A stretch of 23,387 bases of DNA from SFHK01 sp964554795 (GTDB taxonomy: Bacteria; Bacillota; Clostridia; Christensenellales; Aristaeellaceae): positions 1 to 23,387 of the forward strand of contig CAZKQB010000048.1 of NCBI GenBank assembly GCA_964554795.1, given 5' to 3'. Position numbers and translations under genes: made by a program. This document shows positions 23,362-23,387 of the stretch, in pieces; position 1 is the first letter of the stretch, and the number at the start of each line of letters is the position of its first letter. The notes below the pieces were generated by a model. The model made no database searches and was not told where the DNA came from. It worked only from the letters and a program-made list of their open reading frames with translations.

Positions 23362-23387
23362 TTGGTGGGCAGCGAGCTGCCCACCAA
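23362..23387. repeat. Perfect 12-bp palindromic hairpin at the window edge
   Basis: TTGGTGGGCAGC (23362-23373) is followed by GA and its exact complement GCTGCCCACCAA, which ends on the last base of the window. A second small stem, GTCGCA/TGCGAC (23334-23339 and 23355-23360), lies just before it. It could be a terminator stem whose T tract lies beyond the window, or part of the dispersed element whose inner end is at 23265. Confidence 0.6.

Noticed and set aside
1..23387. Large transposon or integrative element bounded by the end repeats
   Set aside because: The genes between are ordinary chromosomal functions with no transposase, integrase or conjugation gene; a contig break at a dispersed repeat is simpler.
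1..23387. CRISPR array, phage or toxin-antitoxin genes
   Set aside because: No regularly spaced repeats, phage structural genes or recognisable toxin or antitoxin pairs were seen on either strand.

Overview
The window reads as chromosomal DNA from a low-to-mid GC Gram-positive bacterium of the class Clostridia. Evidence for this is the GSI-alpha type glutamine synthetase, strong AGGAGG ribosome binding sites, the ftsK-rimO-pgsA-cinA order, a spore-surface-like jelly-roll protein, a clostridial-looking PurA and a tRNA-Leu without an encoded CCA. The genus cannot be named from the sequence. Both ends carry copies of one repeat in opposite orientation, so this is probably a contig that breaks at a dispersed repeat.

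Layout. (1) Positions 1-3265, plus strand: a repeat copy, an AI-2E family membrane protein, a promoter with an 18-codon candidate leader ORF, and a Na/Pi cotransporter with a PhoU-like tail. A two-way terminator follows. (2) Positions 3273-11386, minus strand: a tightly coupled operon ftsK-rimO-pgsA-cinA-TetM-like GTPase, with a near-consensus promoter ahead of ftsK. The last gene lies where recA often lies in this cluster. (3) Positions 11541-12230, plus strand: a lone protein with a BclA/C1q-like C-terminal domain, then a hairpin. (4) Positions 12242-18230, minus strand: the phosphate locus pstS-pstC-pstA-(pyridoxamine kinase)-pstB-phoU-phoB, nearly all genes overlapping or abutting. The locus is damaged in the sequence as given. 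pstS has a one-base frameshift just after its start codon. The PhoB-type regulator is cut inside its DNA-binding domain and joined to the 3' part of a NagD-like HAD phosphatase gene; no PhoR kinase gene lies between them. (5) Positions 18247-22991, minus strand: glnA, a possible remnant of an ANTAR-type regulator, pyrG and purA, with a terminator after purA. (6) Positions 23093-23387: a tRNA-Leu(UAA) gene with a consensus promoter and a terminator, then the second repeat copy and a perfect palindrome at the edge.

How the genes fit together: most are housekeeping functions (chromosome translocation, phospholipid synthesis, ribosomal protein S12 modification, NAD salvage, nucleotide and glutamine synthesis). 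The accessory interest lies in phosphate uptake, where a Pst/Pho locus with two lesions sits in the same window as an apparently intact Na/Pi cotransporter. It also lies in the divergent ribosomal-protection-type GTPase, in a vitamin B6 kinase embedded in the pst operon, and in the end repeats. Whether the lesions are biological or assembly and sequencing errors cannot be decided from this sequence alone.
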